Source of the DNA: Cyclospora cayetanensis
Taxonomy: Eukaryota; Apicomplexa; Conoidasida; Eucoccidiorida; Eimeriidae
Length of the DNA: 64,000 nt
Direction: 5' to 3'
Assembly (NCBI RefSeq): GCF_002999335.1
Contig: NW_020312137.1
Location: forward strand, 1 to 64,000
Made by a program: the position numbers and the translations under genes. The notes under the pieces are model-generated. The model saw nothing but the letters and a program-made list of their open reading frames with translations. It was not told the origin of the DNA and made no database searches. This document shows, in pieces, positions 10,901 through 23,210 of the stretch; position 1 is the stretch's first letter; the number at the start of each line of letters is the position of its first letter.

Positions 10901-13900
10901 GCGTTGCAGCCGCAGTCGCAGCTCAGTTGCAGCCGGATGAGCCCTGCGTCGTGATACAGGTACGTGCCAAGGCTGAATCCCTTTTCAACCATCAAGCCGT
11001 GCACCTTCCACGCAGCCAGTGCGGCATTCTCAGAACCAGATCTCGCGTGCTGCATGCTTAGGGCACTGACTTGCTTCGCCGACTGCTAAGAAGAGCGCTG
11101 GCGGGAGGCCCCCCAGTTTTGGAATGTGAAACGGCGGTGCTTCTAAGCGCGCTGCAGCTACCGCCTTCGGCAGCCGCAGCAGAGCGGCAGCAGCAGCTAC
11201 AGTCAAACCTACGCCACGTGCTCAAAGCTCCGGAGCAGCGTCCTGAAACGGAGGAGGCCCTTCAGCGTCTAGTGCCATCGGTAAGGCGCATTCTGTAGTT
11301 CAAAGGTCTACAGCACCTGCAGCTTCTCTGTCTTGCTTCTGCTGCACTGTCGTTTCCACGGCAAAGTGGTGGTGGTGCCTGCTGCAAGTTTTACGGCTGC
11401 TGCAGGTGCTCCTGCACGCCAGCAGGTTGTGCGTGGACGCAACTCTTGGGCTAAAGGCGCAGCAAGCAGCTGCCGCGCTGCTCTTGGAGGCAGCGACAGC
11501 GTTTCCTGCTACAGCGGCGGGGTTCACACCGCTGCTTCTGGCAGCAGCAGAGGGGCTGCTGCAGGCGGACGCTGCACTCCTGAAGGAAGTCGGCCTCAGA
11601 CTGTCGGCTACGGCGGTGATCGTCTGCACTTTGCAGCTGCAGCAGCACCAGCAGCAGCAGGCGACGCTGCTGCAGCAGCAAGTGCTGCACCGTGCAGCAG
11701 CGCAGGTTATGAGAAGGTCCATCAGCAGTTGCGCTGCTGCTGCGTCACCGCGCGTGCGAGCTGCCGCATTGTGGGGAATTTCTGTGTCTACGGGGTGAGG
11801 ACGGACCTCTGCTGCTGCGCGAATGCTGCTGTTGCTGCCCCTTTCGCCTGTCAGGCTGCCAGAGCTGCGCCTGTAGAGCCTCCTGGCCTGTTTCTTGCGC
11901 GCCGTTCTGCCTTCCAGCAGCACCTTCGCTGCTTCTGCAGCGCTAGCTGCTGCACGCGAGCTGCCGGTTTTGCTGCTCCTGCGCGCCGCTTTTCCCGCCG
12001 TTCCGCCTGCAGGGTGTACGCGCGACTTGCTGAGGCGCACGAGGCCGAGGCTCCTCACGAGGCGCTGGAGGCTGCAGTGCAGCAACTAGATGACTCCGAC
12101 TCGCAAGTGAGGGAGGCGGCTCTCTACGCGTTCGGTAAGGCCTGCATCGCTCCAGAGTCGGTGGCAGGGGGAACCGTCATGGCTGGCGGGGAGGGAGCGG
12201 GGCAAGGGGAAAAAGGGCGAAGGGAAAGAAGGGTGCAGAGAGGGACGGCGCTTCTTTAGTCCCGCTTTAGGTTTTTGGTGTACAGGGAGCAGCGGGTGTT
12301 ATAAGGTGCGTCTGCTGCGTGCCTGTTTTTTCGAAGGGGTAATAGACCTGCAGTTGGGGTACATCGGCGGGGGAAGGGCAGGGGGTTGAGCGTTGAGGCT
12401 TGCGCATGGTGGCATGCGTCCTAGGTATCCTGATGCGCTGCTACGGCGGGTGTGCGGCTCTGGCGACGACAGCAGCAGCGGCAAAAGGCTGGAGCCTCTT
12501 TGCGCAGCGCCTGGCGAGCACTGGCTTCCGCAAAGCTGGTAGGCTGTCCACACTTGCGTTTTTGCGGACGAGCGGGGTTGAACAGGCTGAGTTGCGTTTG
12601 AAAAGGTGCGCGCTTCTTTTCTATCCTGGAGCTGTGGGCTGTCTGGTTACTGCCATCTCAGCATTAGAGTCGCTCTTGATTGCCTTGGAAGGACGTCCTC
12701 CGCCTCTCTTCCCCGCTGATGCAGATGCTGCACCTGCTGCCGCCTGTGGCGAGGCAGCAGCAGCTCCGCAACTTCTTGAGCTGCTGCTGGAAGCGGCGCA
12801 GCAGCAGGAGCAGCAGCAGCAGCAGCAGCAGCGCTCGGTAGCCGCAAAATGTTTGCTGCTGCTGCTACGCAGACACCCGGATCTGCTGCACCAGGGGCAG
12901 ACGCAACAGCGCCTCGTCAGGTGCGCCATGGACACCCTGCAGTTGGCGTCCTGCGCGGGAGTTTTGTAGACAGACAGAGACAGACACACAGAGTCAAACA
13001 GATACAGACAGACAGAGACAAACAGAGACAGAGAGACAGACAGAGACAAACAGAGACAGACAGACAGACAGAGACAGACAGAGACAAACAGAGACAGACA
13101 GACAGAGACAGACAGACGCACAGACACACAGAGAGAGACAGAGAGACGCTCTGCGTGAATTCACGCACGCATGAGCGAATGACGTCTGCTGCGCTGCCAC
13201 TGCCTCTGCCTTTCGTTTGCTTGTTTCAGCATCGCGGCAAAGCTCTTGGCGAAGGCTTACCCCGGAACGGCCCTCGCCGCGTTGCATATTCTGCTGCTCC
13301 TGTTGCAACTGCCGGAGGAGGACGCTCGCCATCCAGAGCAGCAGGCGTCTGTAAAAGAGTTGGTGGTGCAGCAATGTCTTTCTCTGGTGCTGACGGTTGT
13401 TCACCTGCAGCCTCTGGAAGCGCAGACGGTGGAAGCCCTTAGTGCCCTCCTAAGGCTTCTCTGCTTCTCTTCGGGGCAGTGCTGCACTCCTGAGGACCTT
13501 ACAGAGGTAAGGACTACGCTTGAAGTGTGGCGACGCAGCAGTGCTGCAGGGTTGCATGCCATTCACAGCGGAGGGTTGCTTGCTGCGTGGGTGCCTGCAG
13601 CGGCTCCTGTCGGGCATAACGACTGCAGACGCAGAGGGATCTCTGGGCGCAGTTGCTACAGTTGCAGCACGTCTTCGCTTGCAGCAAGACTCAGAGGAGG
13701 CGCCGCAGAAGATCCTGCAGGTCAAGTCTGAGCGCTCCAGCTTTCACTGCAGCCTCCGCTTCGTTAGCTGAAATAATGCGAGGTTCGAAAGTCACAGCCT
13801 CGACACAGCCGACGCGTTTTCCGTGTGTCTGCCTTTCCAGGAACTGTGTCTCCTGCAGCAGCAGCAAAAAGGCCTGCAGCAGCAACAAGAGCAGAGCCAG

Positions 13901-16900
13901 CCGAAGGAGGCAGCTGCTTCTCGGCGGCTCTCGCTTTTGACGCTCACGCTCGGTGAGCAGTTGCTGCGCTTGCCGCTGGTCCTGTAGCATTTTAGCCCGC
14001 CGTATATGGCACTACGGACGCTGGTGGGCGGCACTTTATTGGGTCGTGCTGCTTTGTTGGCTATGCGTGCTTCCCGTTGCTGCCTGCGCCGCGCTTGTGG
14101 GGTGTGCTGCTAATGCTGCTGCTGCAGCTGAGTGCGTCAGGCTTAGTCCTAGCCCCTCGTCGATTGCCACTGAGGCCCTGCATGGCTGTGTGGCCTCTTT
14201 GGCGCTCAAAGACTCCGCTGCACAGCAGCACATAGCTGCAGCAATTAGCCGCATCGTCGCGGGTTGCCCTGCCACGTGTCTCCCGGAGTTACTGTCGCTG
14301 CTGCGACAGCAGCGGCAACTCGTGCTGCAGGCAGAAGGCGAGGAGCGAGGACTTGCCAGCTCGAACGAGGGCTATGCCGGCGAGAAGGACGCAGATGCAC
14401 CCGCAGAAGAGGCCCTCGCTCAGCGGCACCAGGAGAAGCAGCAGCAGCTCGCAGCCGCAAAATCCGCAAAGAAACAACAGAGGGAGCGAGAGCTGTTGCT
14501 CGTTACTGCACTGCACGGGGGGTTGCTGCTGCAAACTGCAGGCCCTTTACAGCAGCAGTCGCAGGGACGGATTTGGGGTGCCCTAGGCGACCTGGTGCTG
14601 CAAGTAGGAGGCTGTCTTTGCTGGACCCTCCCCTTCTGTAGTGCTGCGCCTGTCTGCGCCTGCTGCATTTTTAGGCTCGACACGTGTTTGCTTCTACTGC
14701 GTTCGGCTGCAACTCGGCAGCGGCGCGTTGTATGAGGGGCCTTGCTGACGCACACAACGCGGGTATTGGCAGCGATGTGCTGCGTGCGGCTTTGCGCAGG
14801 TTGTGGATGTATTGCGTTTGCTCGCCGCGAGCCGCAGTGAAGCTCAGAGGGGCCTTGTGGCGGACTGCCTTGTACAGATGCTGGCAGGTTGCCCTGGCAA
14901 GCGAGGCGGCAGCAGCAGCGAAGGCTGCTGCAGCACATGCACCTGCGACGATCCGAGCAACACCTGCAGCGGCGCGCGTGCCTGTTGCCAGTGCTGCTGC
15001 AGCGTTTACGGTGCCCTTGAGGATCTCCTGGCTGGCGAAGTACCTGAACAGCGTCTAACGGGCGTGGCAGCCGTCAGGTCGGTGATAAAAATTGTGCCTT
15101 AAATGTGTCCGTGGCGAGGGCGCGAGGACGTTCCAAGCGGGGAGGCAAATAAAACGCCGACGCAGGGGAACCCATGGGCCTGAAAATGAAGGCCGGAAGC
15201 TGCTGCTAGAGGAGCAACAAAGCTACATAGAAAGACGAGCTCTCAGCACGAGGCTGAGAAAGGAAGATACGAGGAGTAGCGTCTTGGGAAGCAAGAGCAC
15301 AGGAGGCGCTAAAGGTGGCTTGCGGTTGCTTGGGCTGCTTAGGGACTGCGCGACGCACGGTGTACTCCTCCCCCTTCGGCTAAAGGCGTCATATCTGAAC
15401 TGTCTTTCTGCGCAGGACCTGCGGGTAAGCTTCGAGGGAGTGCTTGTTAGCAGCAGTCACACGTGCTACTACCTGCGCTGCCCTTCCTAAAAGGTTACAG
15501 CTACTGAAGAAGAGGGCACGCACTTGACCAGAGGCAGTCGTGCAACGCTGCGGTTGTGTTGCTCGTACTCCATGCAGCAACTTCTCTAGGGGGTTGCTCC
15601 CTACGGCCAGAGCTACTGTGTTTTTTGAGCCTACCAAATCTGCGCGACTCTTTTTTTTCCTGTCCTCTGATACCTTCTAGGTTCGGAGGGCTGCCGTCAG
15701 TACAGTGGCGGCTATGTGCACCTCAGCCCTTGGCCTTGCCTGGAACCTCGCCGCGGAGGCAAACAAGCTCATGACTCATCTTTTAGAGGCAGTCGAGGTG
15801 CGGCCGTGAGGCTAAAGGGATTTCTGTAGGACCTAACGTGTAGGGACTGCCCCTCAGATTAGGGGGACTTGCAGAGTATGCACTCTCAAGGCACACCGGG
15901 GTAGGAGCAGCCGTATGTACTCAGCTACGCGTGACTGCATGGGTGGCTGTGCGCGCATTAGCACTGCATGAAAAGAATTCGACGTGCAGACAAGCTTGCT
16001 AGCTCTTTTCTGGCAGGCCTGTGTATATGCTGCGTCGTGCGCGCACGTTTGCATACGTATGTATATATATATTCTTCACTGTAGGTTTTACAACTTGCTG
16101 TTACGTCCGGTAGGTACGGGAGGAATTGATCACACAGGTGGCCATGGGGCCCTTCAAGCACACAATCGACGGAGGCCTCCGGTTGCGTAAGGCCGCCTTC
16201 ATCTCCCTCAATCAGCTAGCCAGAGCCGCAGCAGCAGGAGCAACACCAGACTCGCCAGCGGAGGGGATTGCTCCCCTGTGTATGCTGGTGAGAGCTGTGA
16301 CTTTGGGATCGGAGGATCCGAGCAACGAGGCGCAGCACCTCGCTGCCGAATTACTGCTGACACTGGCTGAGTTCGCGGATTGCTGGGATCCCCAACAATT
16401 TGCATTGCAGTAAGCTGTTGCTGCATTACTCCTCAGTACATTTGTCTGAGCTGGCGCATGGGTGTTTAGCAGCAGTTCTTTCGCCGTGTCTCTTTTGCTG
16501 AGTCTGTGTTTCGTGCCCCTTGGATCATGTAGCTACCTCTTTGGCTCCTTTAGCTCTATACTAGAATGAAGGCAACAGGCTTGATCGAGCTTATCGCGTC
16601 GCAGTAATGCCATCTTTACGCTTATCTTCTGGTAATAAGGCTGGCCTTCGTGGCTTCTGCGTCGCTTTGTCATCAAGCCCTGGGCTACTGTGTCAGTGCA
16701 AAGGCTTACGAACGATCTCATAGTAACCACGCTCTTTCGGAAGTGAATTCCACGCCCATAAACAGATGTGCAGCTGCTTATCACTTATGTACAGTCGGTT
16801 TTGCATCCTTGTAAACATGTGAGTTTGTATTCAAGTTGTGCCCTGTAATGGGTAGGTAGTCCAGCAGTGTCCTCCTACCCGAAATGGCCGGAACCTACAC

Positions 16901-17192
16901 GGCTCCCTTTGCTTCTGCGTCTGTCAATTGCTGCAGGCTGAGCACTCTGTGTCACCCACTGGAAAAATCTATTTCTAATCTGTGTGCATTGGGTCTCTCG
17001 TCAGGCAGCAAAAACCCTCAAGAGGCCGAACGGGCCCGGGAAGTTCTGCGGTGTATCTGCAGGTCGCTGCAGCAGCTGAGGGAAAGGGCTCACGAAGAAG
17101 GCATTTCTGTGCCTCAGCTAGAAGAAACACTGCACAGACTCCTAGCCAGTACACCCGGACTCGAGCTTTTTTGGGCAGCGCCGACCGCGTAA
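7909..17192 (+). CDS. CAND1: CAND1 (TIP120A), cullin-associated NEDD8-dissociated protein 1
   Basis: HEAT-repeat protein that binds unneddylated cullin-RBX1 and exchanges F-box/substrate-receptor modules of SCF ubiquitin ligases. About 20 GT-AG exons. The first three are clear: 7909-7968 ([20 protein letters not shown]), 8377-8433 ([16 protein letters not shown]), 8535-8621 ([20 protein letters not shown]). Their order and spacing match the animal N-terminus. Further matches are [19 protein letters not shown] (about 8953-9012), [14 protein letters not shown] (about 9205), and the acidic loop [20 protein letters not shown] (about 10625-10680), which corresponds to the acid loop before SW-x-VRRAAAK. 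Later matches are [19 protein letters not shown] (about 12066) and [20 protein letters not shown] (about 15015). The diagnostic [13 protein letters not shown] is at about 16138-16176 in exon 16114-16409. The final exon, about 16937 to the stop at 17190-17192, ends [11 protein letters not shown]. Poly-Ala/Gln insertions probably lengthen it beyond the usual 1230 residues. Identity is firm; several middle exon edges are not. Confidence 0.88.
7984..8178. repeat. (TAC)n microsatellite in CAND1 intron 1
   Basis: A long (CTA)n/(TAC)n tract with interruptions TTAGTA, ACCA and TTCTAC. It fills most of the intron between the exons ending at 7968 and starting at 8377. Its Leu/Val/Ser homopolymer open frames on both strands are artefacts of the repeat. 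Confidence 0.9.
9535..9885. repeat. Degenerate TATG/TGTA-rich intronic repeat
   Basis: Irregular ATGTATG/GTAGGTATG units with a run of ATGCATGCATGCATG at about 9653-9667. It occupies the CAND1 intron between the exon ending about 9387 and the exon starting about 9899. Confidence 0.75.
12964..13150. repeat. (CAGACAGAGACAAACAGAGA)n intronic repeat
   Basis: Purine-rich tandem units of ACAGAGACAGA/CAAACAGAG in a CAND1 intron, between the exon ending around 12.96 kb and the exon starting around 13.23 kb. Apparent Ser/Val/Cys/Leu-rich minus-strand proteins here are repeat artefacts. Confidence 0.85.
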
Positions 17193-18641
17193 ACACAGCT
17201 AGATGGCCAATGATTTTGGCCTCACGGTGGGGTTTTAGCTTTGGAGAGGTGCAAACCAGCCGATGGCGCTGTCTCGTTTTGAACATCGATAGTTTTCTGC
17301 TGTCGAATTTGATGCGATATGTGCCATTCGTGACTTCCTGTTTGGGTAGGAGTACTGTATTTGCACTGCTCTCCTAAGCGATACTGTTTTATGCAGCCAG
17401 AATGCACTACGGCCTGTTACATAGATTGGCGTGATATTTTTAGACCACGTTTGTCGAGTGCCATCAACAAGACTCGTTGAATCTATTGCATTGCATGCAA
17501 TAAGCTTGCCAATCCTGATATTCATAGATGCTCCCATGCTAACCCCTTGTCCATCTAAGAGACATTTCATACATCCGTACGTCGATCGCGCCACCTGCCA
17601 GCTTAAACATGGTTGTGTAAGCACAAAACAGACACCCTAATACACAGAGATAATCAGAGAAAGAAAAAGGGTGCACCAGAAATTCTATACCTGAGACCCC
17701 TCCCAAGCAGCAGCGCACCAGAAGCGTTGCAATCTTGGGCTAAAAGGCAGCGCCTATGGCATGCTCAAAGTGCATTTGTGAGGAAGCCACGGTTAGTTAT
17801 AGATTTTTACTCATTGGCTTGAAATGGTCCGTCTATGCTCACCCCCATCCATGAGCATGTATGTATACCCTCACTGACTGACGCACACTCGTTAGTCTGC
17901 GCGCAAAGAATTTCGATTGTACTGTAGGCAAAAAACAGTTGGCCAATATTCGCCGATGTCCATATCTTGCTGCGCCTTCATTGCCATATCCTGGATCTAC
18001 TTTGAGTGCAACAATGCCGAGCTCCTGCTGTACAATGTAGACCCTCGTGAGCGTGTGCAATTCGAAGTCAATCTTCAGAAGTGTCCACCCTCTTCCACTG
18101 AATTATTAATGAAAGGCTAAAACTCTTGATATTGTATCCAAAGTTGAAGACCAGCGAATCCTGCTTCGTGAGAGATGTGATGGGCTAATAATGCACTCCT
18201 CAGAGAGTTTCTGAAATATCAGCATCGTTGGGTCCAGCTTGTTTGATGCTCCATCGTATTCCTCTGAAACGTCTATTTCATCGTATTTTCTTAATGATTC
18301 GTGTGAACTATGGGATGTACCTCTCAGCGGGTTCTCGCAATGCAAGCGTGATGAACCTTTTTTGCATTAGAGATGGGGGCCATTACCGGTATTTTGTCAG
18401 CGAACAATTTTTAAAGGAGACGAGTGTGCGAATGTGTATAGACGCGAAAACAACTAACAGATCGATTTAGGTTGACCTGACATCAGGCCTGCATCCTGTG
18501 GTGTTGCCTGTACACCCCAAAAAACCGAGGAAGTTGACCACATCCTCCGTGGCACACTTGGTATTTCCTTCTCCGTCTACTTTGGAGACAGCGACATAAT
18601 ATTTCATTTTATTAAAAATTGACCTTTTCTTGTATGAAAGG
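17193..18641. other. Intergenic region, no gene supported
   Basis: Composition drops to more AT-rich, repeat-free DNA directly after the CAND1 stop. I found no exon-like block with conserved protein content. The last few hundred bases before 18642 presumably carry the promoter of the secreted coiled-coil gene. Confidence 0.4.
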
Positions 18642-20302
18642 ATGACACAATGGCTGGCCGTTTGTTTGCCTTTATTGTACATATCCATAAGCACAGCAAC
18701 TGCTTCTCAGCTTCATGTGAAAGACAAATTCTTTAAGCAGCTCGCTGCTGGAGCTATTCAAGGGGCGGTTGGATCAATAATTCCTGGGGTGGTGCCGGGA
18801 ACGAACAATAACATGAACGCCGCTGTTGCTGACCAAGCTGCTGCACAAACACCGGCGATTCCTCCAGTTGATGCAGGTAAAAGCGTTTGCACCAGCCAGC
18901 CTATCATATATCTAAGTAGGCGCACATGCAGAGAGGGCGGGAAAGCTCGAATCTACGCAGAAACTGCTTGACAGAAAGATTCAGCAGAATAAGGAACTGA
19001 AGGAGAAGTTGGAGTACGAACTGAAATTCATGAAGGAACAGGGTGCGTAGCCGGCTCTTGCGCTCCACATTAGATATCAAATATTCGAAATACCTTACAC
19101 AGGACTTCTTCAGCCTGGAGAAGGATCTGCAGCATTACAAGGTATTTGCTCTTACTTGCCCTCAGTTTTTCGTACGTGAGCTCACGTTTTCTTCACATGC
19201 AGCGCCAAAGGCGGCCACAGGTCAAACAGGAGCAGGTAGGAAACAGAATCCTGTCTTTTCTACCTGGATTCCAAACACTGGTCCTAATTTACGACACAGT
19301 TGGGGGAATGTTGCCAGATCTAGCAGCGCCAATCATCTTCATGGAGCCGCCTCCTGTGTCGCACTCTCAAACATTAGATGTAAGCAGCTTCCAATAAAAG
19401 AAGACAGTTAAGTCCAGCTCGGCGAATAGAGTTAAACATGCTGCTGCTTTAGGCAGCGGAGGTTGCAGAGACAACCCTCGCGCTGATTGGTGATTATTCA
19501 AGTCCGGCCATGAAAGCAGTGCGGGAATACGAATTGAAACAGCTTGGCAAAATAGCAGGCACAACATTAGAGGTCAGTACCTTTCAGCAGTTCTTTTGTC
19601 TCATGTTTCATGCATTCAAATGCTGTCATTATTCCGGAATTGTGGGAGTACAGCAAATTCGGAAAGAAATCCGAGAAACCGAGTCGGCAATCGAGAAAAG
19701 GAAAAAGGAACGGGATGAATTGACTAACAAGTAATGCATTTCGACTCAATTTAAGGAATTACATAGCAAATTTATCCTCTTTCAAAATGTTTCATTTAGG
19801 TTAAAGGAAGATGGCAGGCAACTTGCGAAGGCTGGGAATCGACAACTTGAACTCCAAGCGACTTTCACGAATGCAGGTAGTAATCATATAAAATTGCGTA
19901 TAGGAAGCTCGAATAAACGATAATTGCACATTAAACCTAAATTAATGCCAATAATTACGTTTTTGTTTTGCTTTATTTTTCCGTTCCTGTAATCCATCAG
20001 ACCTGAAAGAGAAGTCCAAAGAACTGGATATCCTTGCGGACAAGTTGACTCAGCTTAAAATACGGGAACGAGACATCATTAAAAAAGAGGTGTGACAGTT
20101 TTAATGTAATTGTTTTGGGTAATTTCATGCAGCTCTTCATTATCCTGTCGCAGGGACCAGGAAATGAAGCAGCAAAAGAGCTAGGTATGGGCCATCATAT
20201 TGGTCTTCTGGCGGCCATGCCCAGATTATTGCATGACACTCAAATGTTGCAGAAAAAGAGGAGGAGGACGAAGATGAGATCGCGGAAGAAATGGAAGACT
20301 AG
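18642..20302 (+). CDS. Secreted coiled-coil protein with acidic C-terminus, unknown function
   Basis: Start chosen at ATG 18642 because it begins a clean signal peptide (MTQWLAVCLPLLYISISTA, then TASQ). Exon 1 continues with a Gly/Ala-rich stretch KQLAAGAIQGAVGSIIPGVV and ends at 18876. Exon 2 (18932-19042) reads LDRKIQQNKELKEKLEYELK. Further exons are predicted coiled coil: AVREYELKQLGKIAG (about 19515), QIRKEIRETESAIEKRKKER (about 19652-19735), KSKELDILADKLTQLKIRER (about 20015-20085). The phases join cleanly (CTA G / AA AAA) to the last exon, EKEEEDEDEIAEEMED and a stop at 20300-20302. Exon choice between 19.1 and 19.4 kb is ambiguous: either a proline/glycine reading or a block with GFQTLVLIYDTVGGMLPD. 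The signal peptide suggests a secretory-organelle or vacuolar protein. No known family was recognised. Confidence 0.55.
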
Positions 20303-20816
20303 GACTATGGCTTTGAAGAAGCCTTCCCCCAAACAGGCTTACAAAAACACTAAGAAGTCGGTTTCTCGTATTTCCCTAGAGAGAAATAACCGACTGGCAG
20401 CAGGAGATGTGCCCCAGTGGTCTACTGCTGTAGAACCCGGGGAGAAAGCCGAGGGGTACTTGGGGGGCTCTCGAAATCCCAGGGGTCCGACACGAGTGCC
20501 AGAGCAGCAAGCAAACGGGAGCGGCGATGAACCCGCCAAACCCGTTTCGCCAAGCTTCGCAAGGCCTGAAACAAATAAAAATTGGAAATTTTTGTGTGGT
20601 TCTAGAAGGACAGGTGCAAGCAAACGACGGAAAACGACGCTGGTGCTACAGGGGTTCTCCAGAACAGGAAACGACAGCGACTAGTGCTTAAGACTAAGGG
20701 TTCAAAATGCTTTTGATTGGATGCCTGGCTATGTCAGAATCTATACATATGAGAGCGCAGAACATACTAGATTGTTGGGTTCTGCTCAGGAGCTACTACC
20801 ACACGAGCACAGCACC
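20303..20816. other. Short intergenic space between convergent genes
   Basis: Separates the stop of the coiled-coil gene from the stop of the minus-strand membrane protein gene, so it must contain both 3' ends. The open frame running through it lacks recognisable protein features. Confidence 0.4.
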
Positions 20817-21827
20817 CTAATGGAAGTCTACCACTGCGTCCACAGTATGGGAAAGTCTGAGGCCTAGCGTGTTCTCCATCATAATATGTGCTTTACGCAC
20901 AAGGCCAAGAATGAGCAAAAGCGCCACAAGGAGCAAAACGAGGCCGAAAGCACGCCAAGGAGAGAAGAGGGCAGGCCTGTCAGCTGTAAGCCTTTCCAGC
21001 ACCTCCTGTAACAGCAAATTCAGCAATTGAAGTTACTGCGCACGTGAAAGAATGAAGCAGTTGAGCTCTGTGGTATTTATGCAGCACTCAGGCAAACATT
21101 TTTCGGTCAGTGCTTAGTCGATGACCTTTGTGCTTACTTCGCGAACGATGACTCCAGAAGCGTTGCCACCCAGAAAGTCGATAATGCTAACAACGTTGGG
21201 ACCCTCAACGAGCCTGAGGAGCACAGAGTGAGGCCGCCAAATATCTACGGCGCAATATGCTAGTGGAAAGACAAACATGCCTCCCTGGAGGCTCGTGCAG
21301 CACAGTCGCAGCTAGCTAAATGCCCTCCTGCGGCCAAGGGTAGCCATTGAGCCGCAAACCTGATAGCCCAGTGGTAACAGCTTACACGCCCGGAGGAATA
21401 GAGAGCTCTCCCTGTGCCTTCCCGCTGTCTGCCAAGTTGGTGGACACGGCGTACTCGCCTGCACAAAGGCACAATCGGACGTGCTTGATCCTGCAAATTA
21501 AATGTTCAACAGGCGCAGCCTAATGGTAGAGTTCTCTGGTGTAGTTTCGCTCAGGATACTAGGCTTCCAACGCTCTAGGCTCATGGAGGGCGTTGAACGC
21601 GCAGGCTGCAGATGTAGCTGCGCATTCTCGGGGGCCTGAGCTTGGCGTCTGTCAATCCTTATACTTTGGGTGTGTCCTTGGCCCATTCGTGCTCCGGGGT
21701 ATGTTGAACCCTTACCGAGTGGATGTCCGTTGAGGGTAGCATAGCCGAGAGAAAGCCCCCCCAATAGGCCTGCATCCGTACGCATGCCTGTCGAAATGGC
21801 TCTAGCTTGCAAGCCGTCAAGTGGCAA
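20817..21827 (-). CDS. C-terminal exons of a putative single-pass membrane protein
   Basis: Three to four minus-strand blocks with matching splice signals. The last exon (20817-21005) follows an acceptor TGTTACAG and carries a strong membrane segment, AFGLVLLLVALLLILGLV, followed by a short tail ending in DAVVDFH. The preceding exon (ending at 21138, donor GTAAGC) reads SIIDFLGGNASGVIVRE and contains a possible N-glycosylation site. Another block (about 21388-21490) reads HVRLCLCAGEYAVSTNLADS, then ELSIPPG, like a beta-sandwich ectodomain. A further block at about 21714-21827 (ARAISTGMRTDAGLLGG) is weaker. The layout suggests a type I protein with a lumenal domain. The 5' end is not identified and no family was recognised. 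Confidence 0.4.
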
Positions 21828-23210
21828 CTGTGAGCAGAGGTTCAGCGATGAATACGAAAATAAGAGCCTCGCTTAACGTAGCCCACGTGTGCGGCTTTCG
21901 GCTCGGTGGGGACTCAAGAATATTCTCGTGGGCTTTCTATGGCATATGGCTAGGCTTTTGGCACGGTGGCTACGGTTCGCAGTTTACCGGACTTGTCCGG
22001 AAGAAGCTGCAGTGAATACCGCGCATTTGGCAGCAACTGCGGCAGGAAGAAGACCAAGTTGATCCTGAGGAGAAAGAGCGAGCAGCAACGCATGGGAGGG
22101 AACTTTCAGCAGTGCGTAGGGAGGGTCACAGCACCATGAGAAGTGGGAAGCTCACATCACTCACGATGGCTGGGTATACCATATACATATGAACTAAAGA
22201 CACTTTAAGCCCCGAGAGACAAGCGAGATTAATGCATGCAGAGAACCAACCAAACACGCGCGCACACACACACACGCATGAGCAGCGTCATTTAGGTGTA
22301 TCAAACTGCTAGGCTTGAACGTCCGGCTTTGCAAGTAGAAGCGCTTTCAGGGTTGAGAGCAGAGCTGCAGCTTCTGAGCCCCTAAGCCACAAGTCTTAGA
22401 GTCTGATTTCCGTCAGACGCACCGTTTCAGCGGTTCTGGTGTACTTTCCAGTCCCGCTGACCCCGGCAGCCAACTGGGTAGCGGGGCGATGATCGATCTC
22501 TGCATGCAAAACGTACACCCTAGGCCCAAGACCTCAGCCATTACCACATGACCCTTCGCAAGCGGCCTTCCCCCCCTTCCTGATAACTGAGCGTTCAGAA
22601 ACGGAAATGGGCCTCAGTGTTCCTACCAGTGGCCAATCTGCAGCAGTAAGCGCCCAAGAGGGGAGGGCACCGAGGAGCGTCAGCCACAGAGGAAGCTGCG
22701 GCTGCACAGCGCCGGTAACAGCCGTCCTGCAGCAAAAAACAGCAGCCATTCGTGGAAAGGCATGTGGTGTCAGGCTCTGTTTGCTGCTCGGGGTGCGATT
22801 GCCTGCAATACGCGTAAAAAACGGAGAGCTTCCTTAAGCGAGCCAGTTGCATCATTTGTCTCGGCACACAGAAAATAGCTGTGCATGACCCGCGCATGGC
22901 GGGTCAGTGGACAGCTAGTAGCTAGATACACCGAAAATCATAGCTGATTACACAAATAGTACAGGTCCGCTGATTGCAGCGTAGCGGCAGGGCCTGCGAA
23001 AGAGTTTTTTGCAGTGTAGTGCTGTACCGTTCGTTGCCCGCTGGCGCTACGTCAGTTCGCCACGGGGGAGCCCTTAGACCCTCCGAGCTGAGGCCTGCAC
23101 ATACCTGAGGCAGCAACAGCAGCAGCATACGCAAGACGCGGTGCAGCACGAGCGAGCTCCTCTGCAAGAGCAGCCACAAACATGCCTCTCTAGATTTAGG
23201 CACCCATGGT
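21828..23210. other. No gene supported
   Basis: Mostly repeat-poor sequence with a short CACACA tract at about 22258-22276. It may contain 5' exons of the minus-strand membrane gene ending at 20817 and the 3' untranslated region of the GH35-like gene. No coding block could be argued with confidence. Confidence 0.35.

Noticed and set aside
12621..13404. Minus-strand Ser/Val/Cys/Leu-rich frames
   Set aside because: Antisense of the CAGACAGAGA repeat and of CAND1 exons.
20115..20684. 189-codon plus-strand frame
   Set aside because: It conflicts with the better phased last two exons of the coiled-coil gene, which end in an acidic tail and stop at 20302. The remainder has no features.
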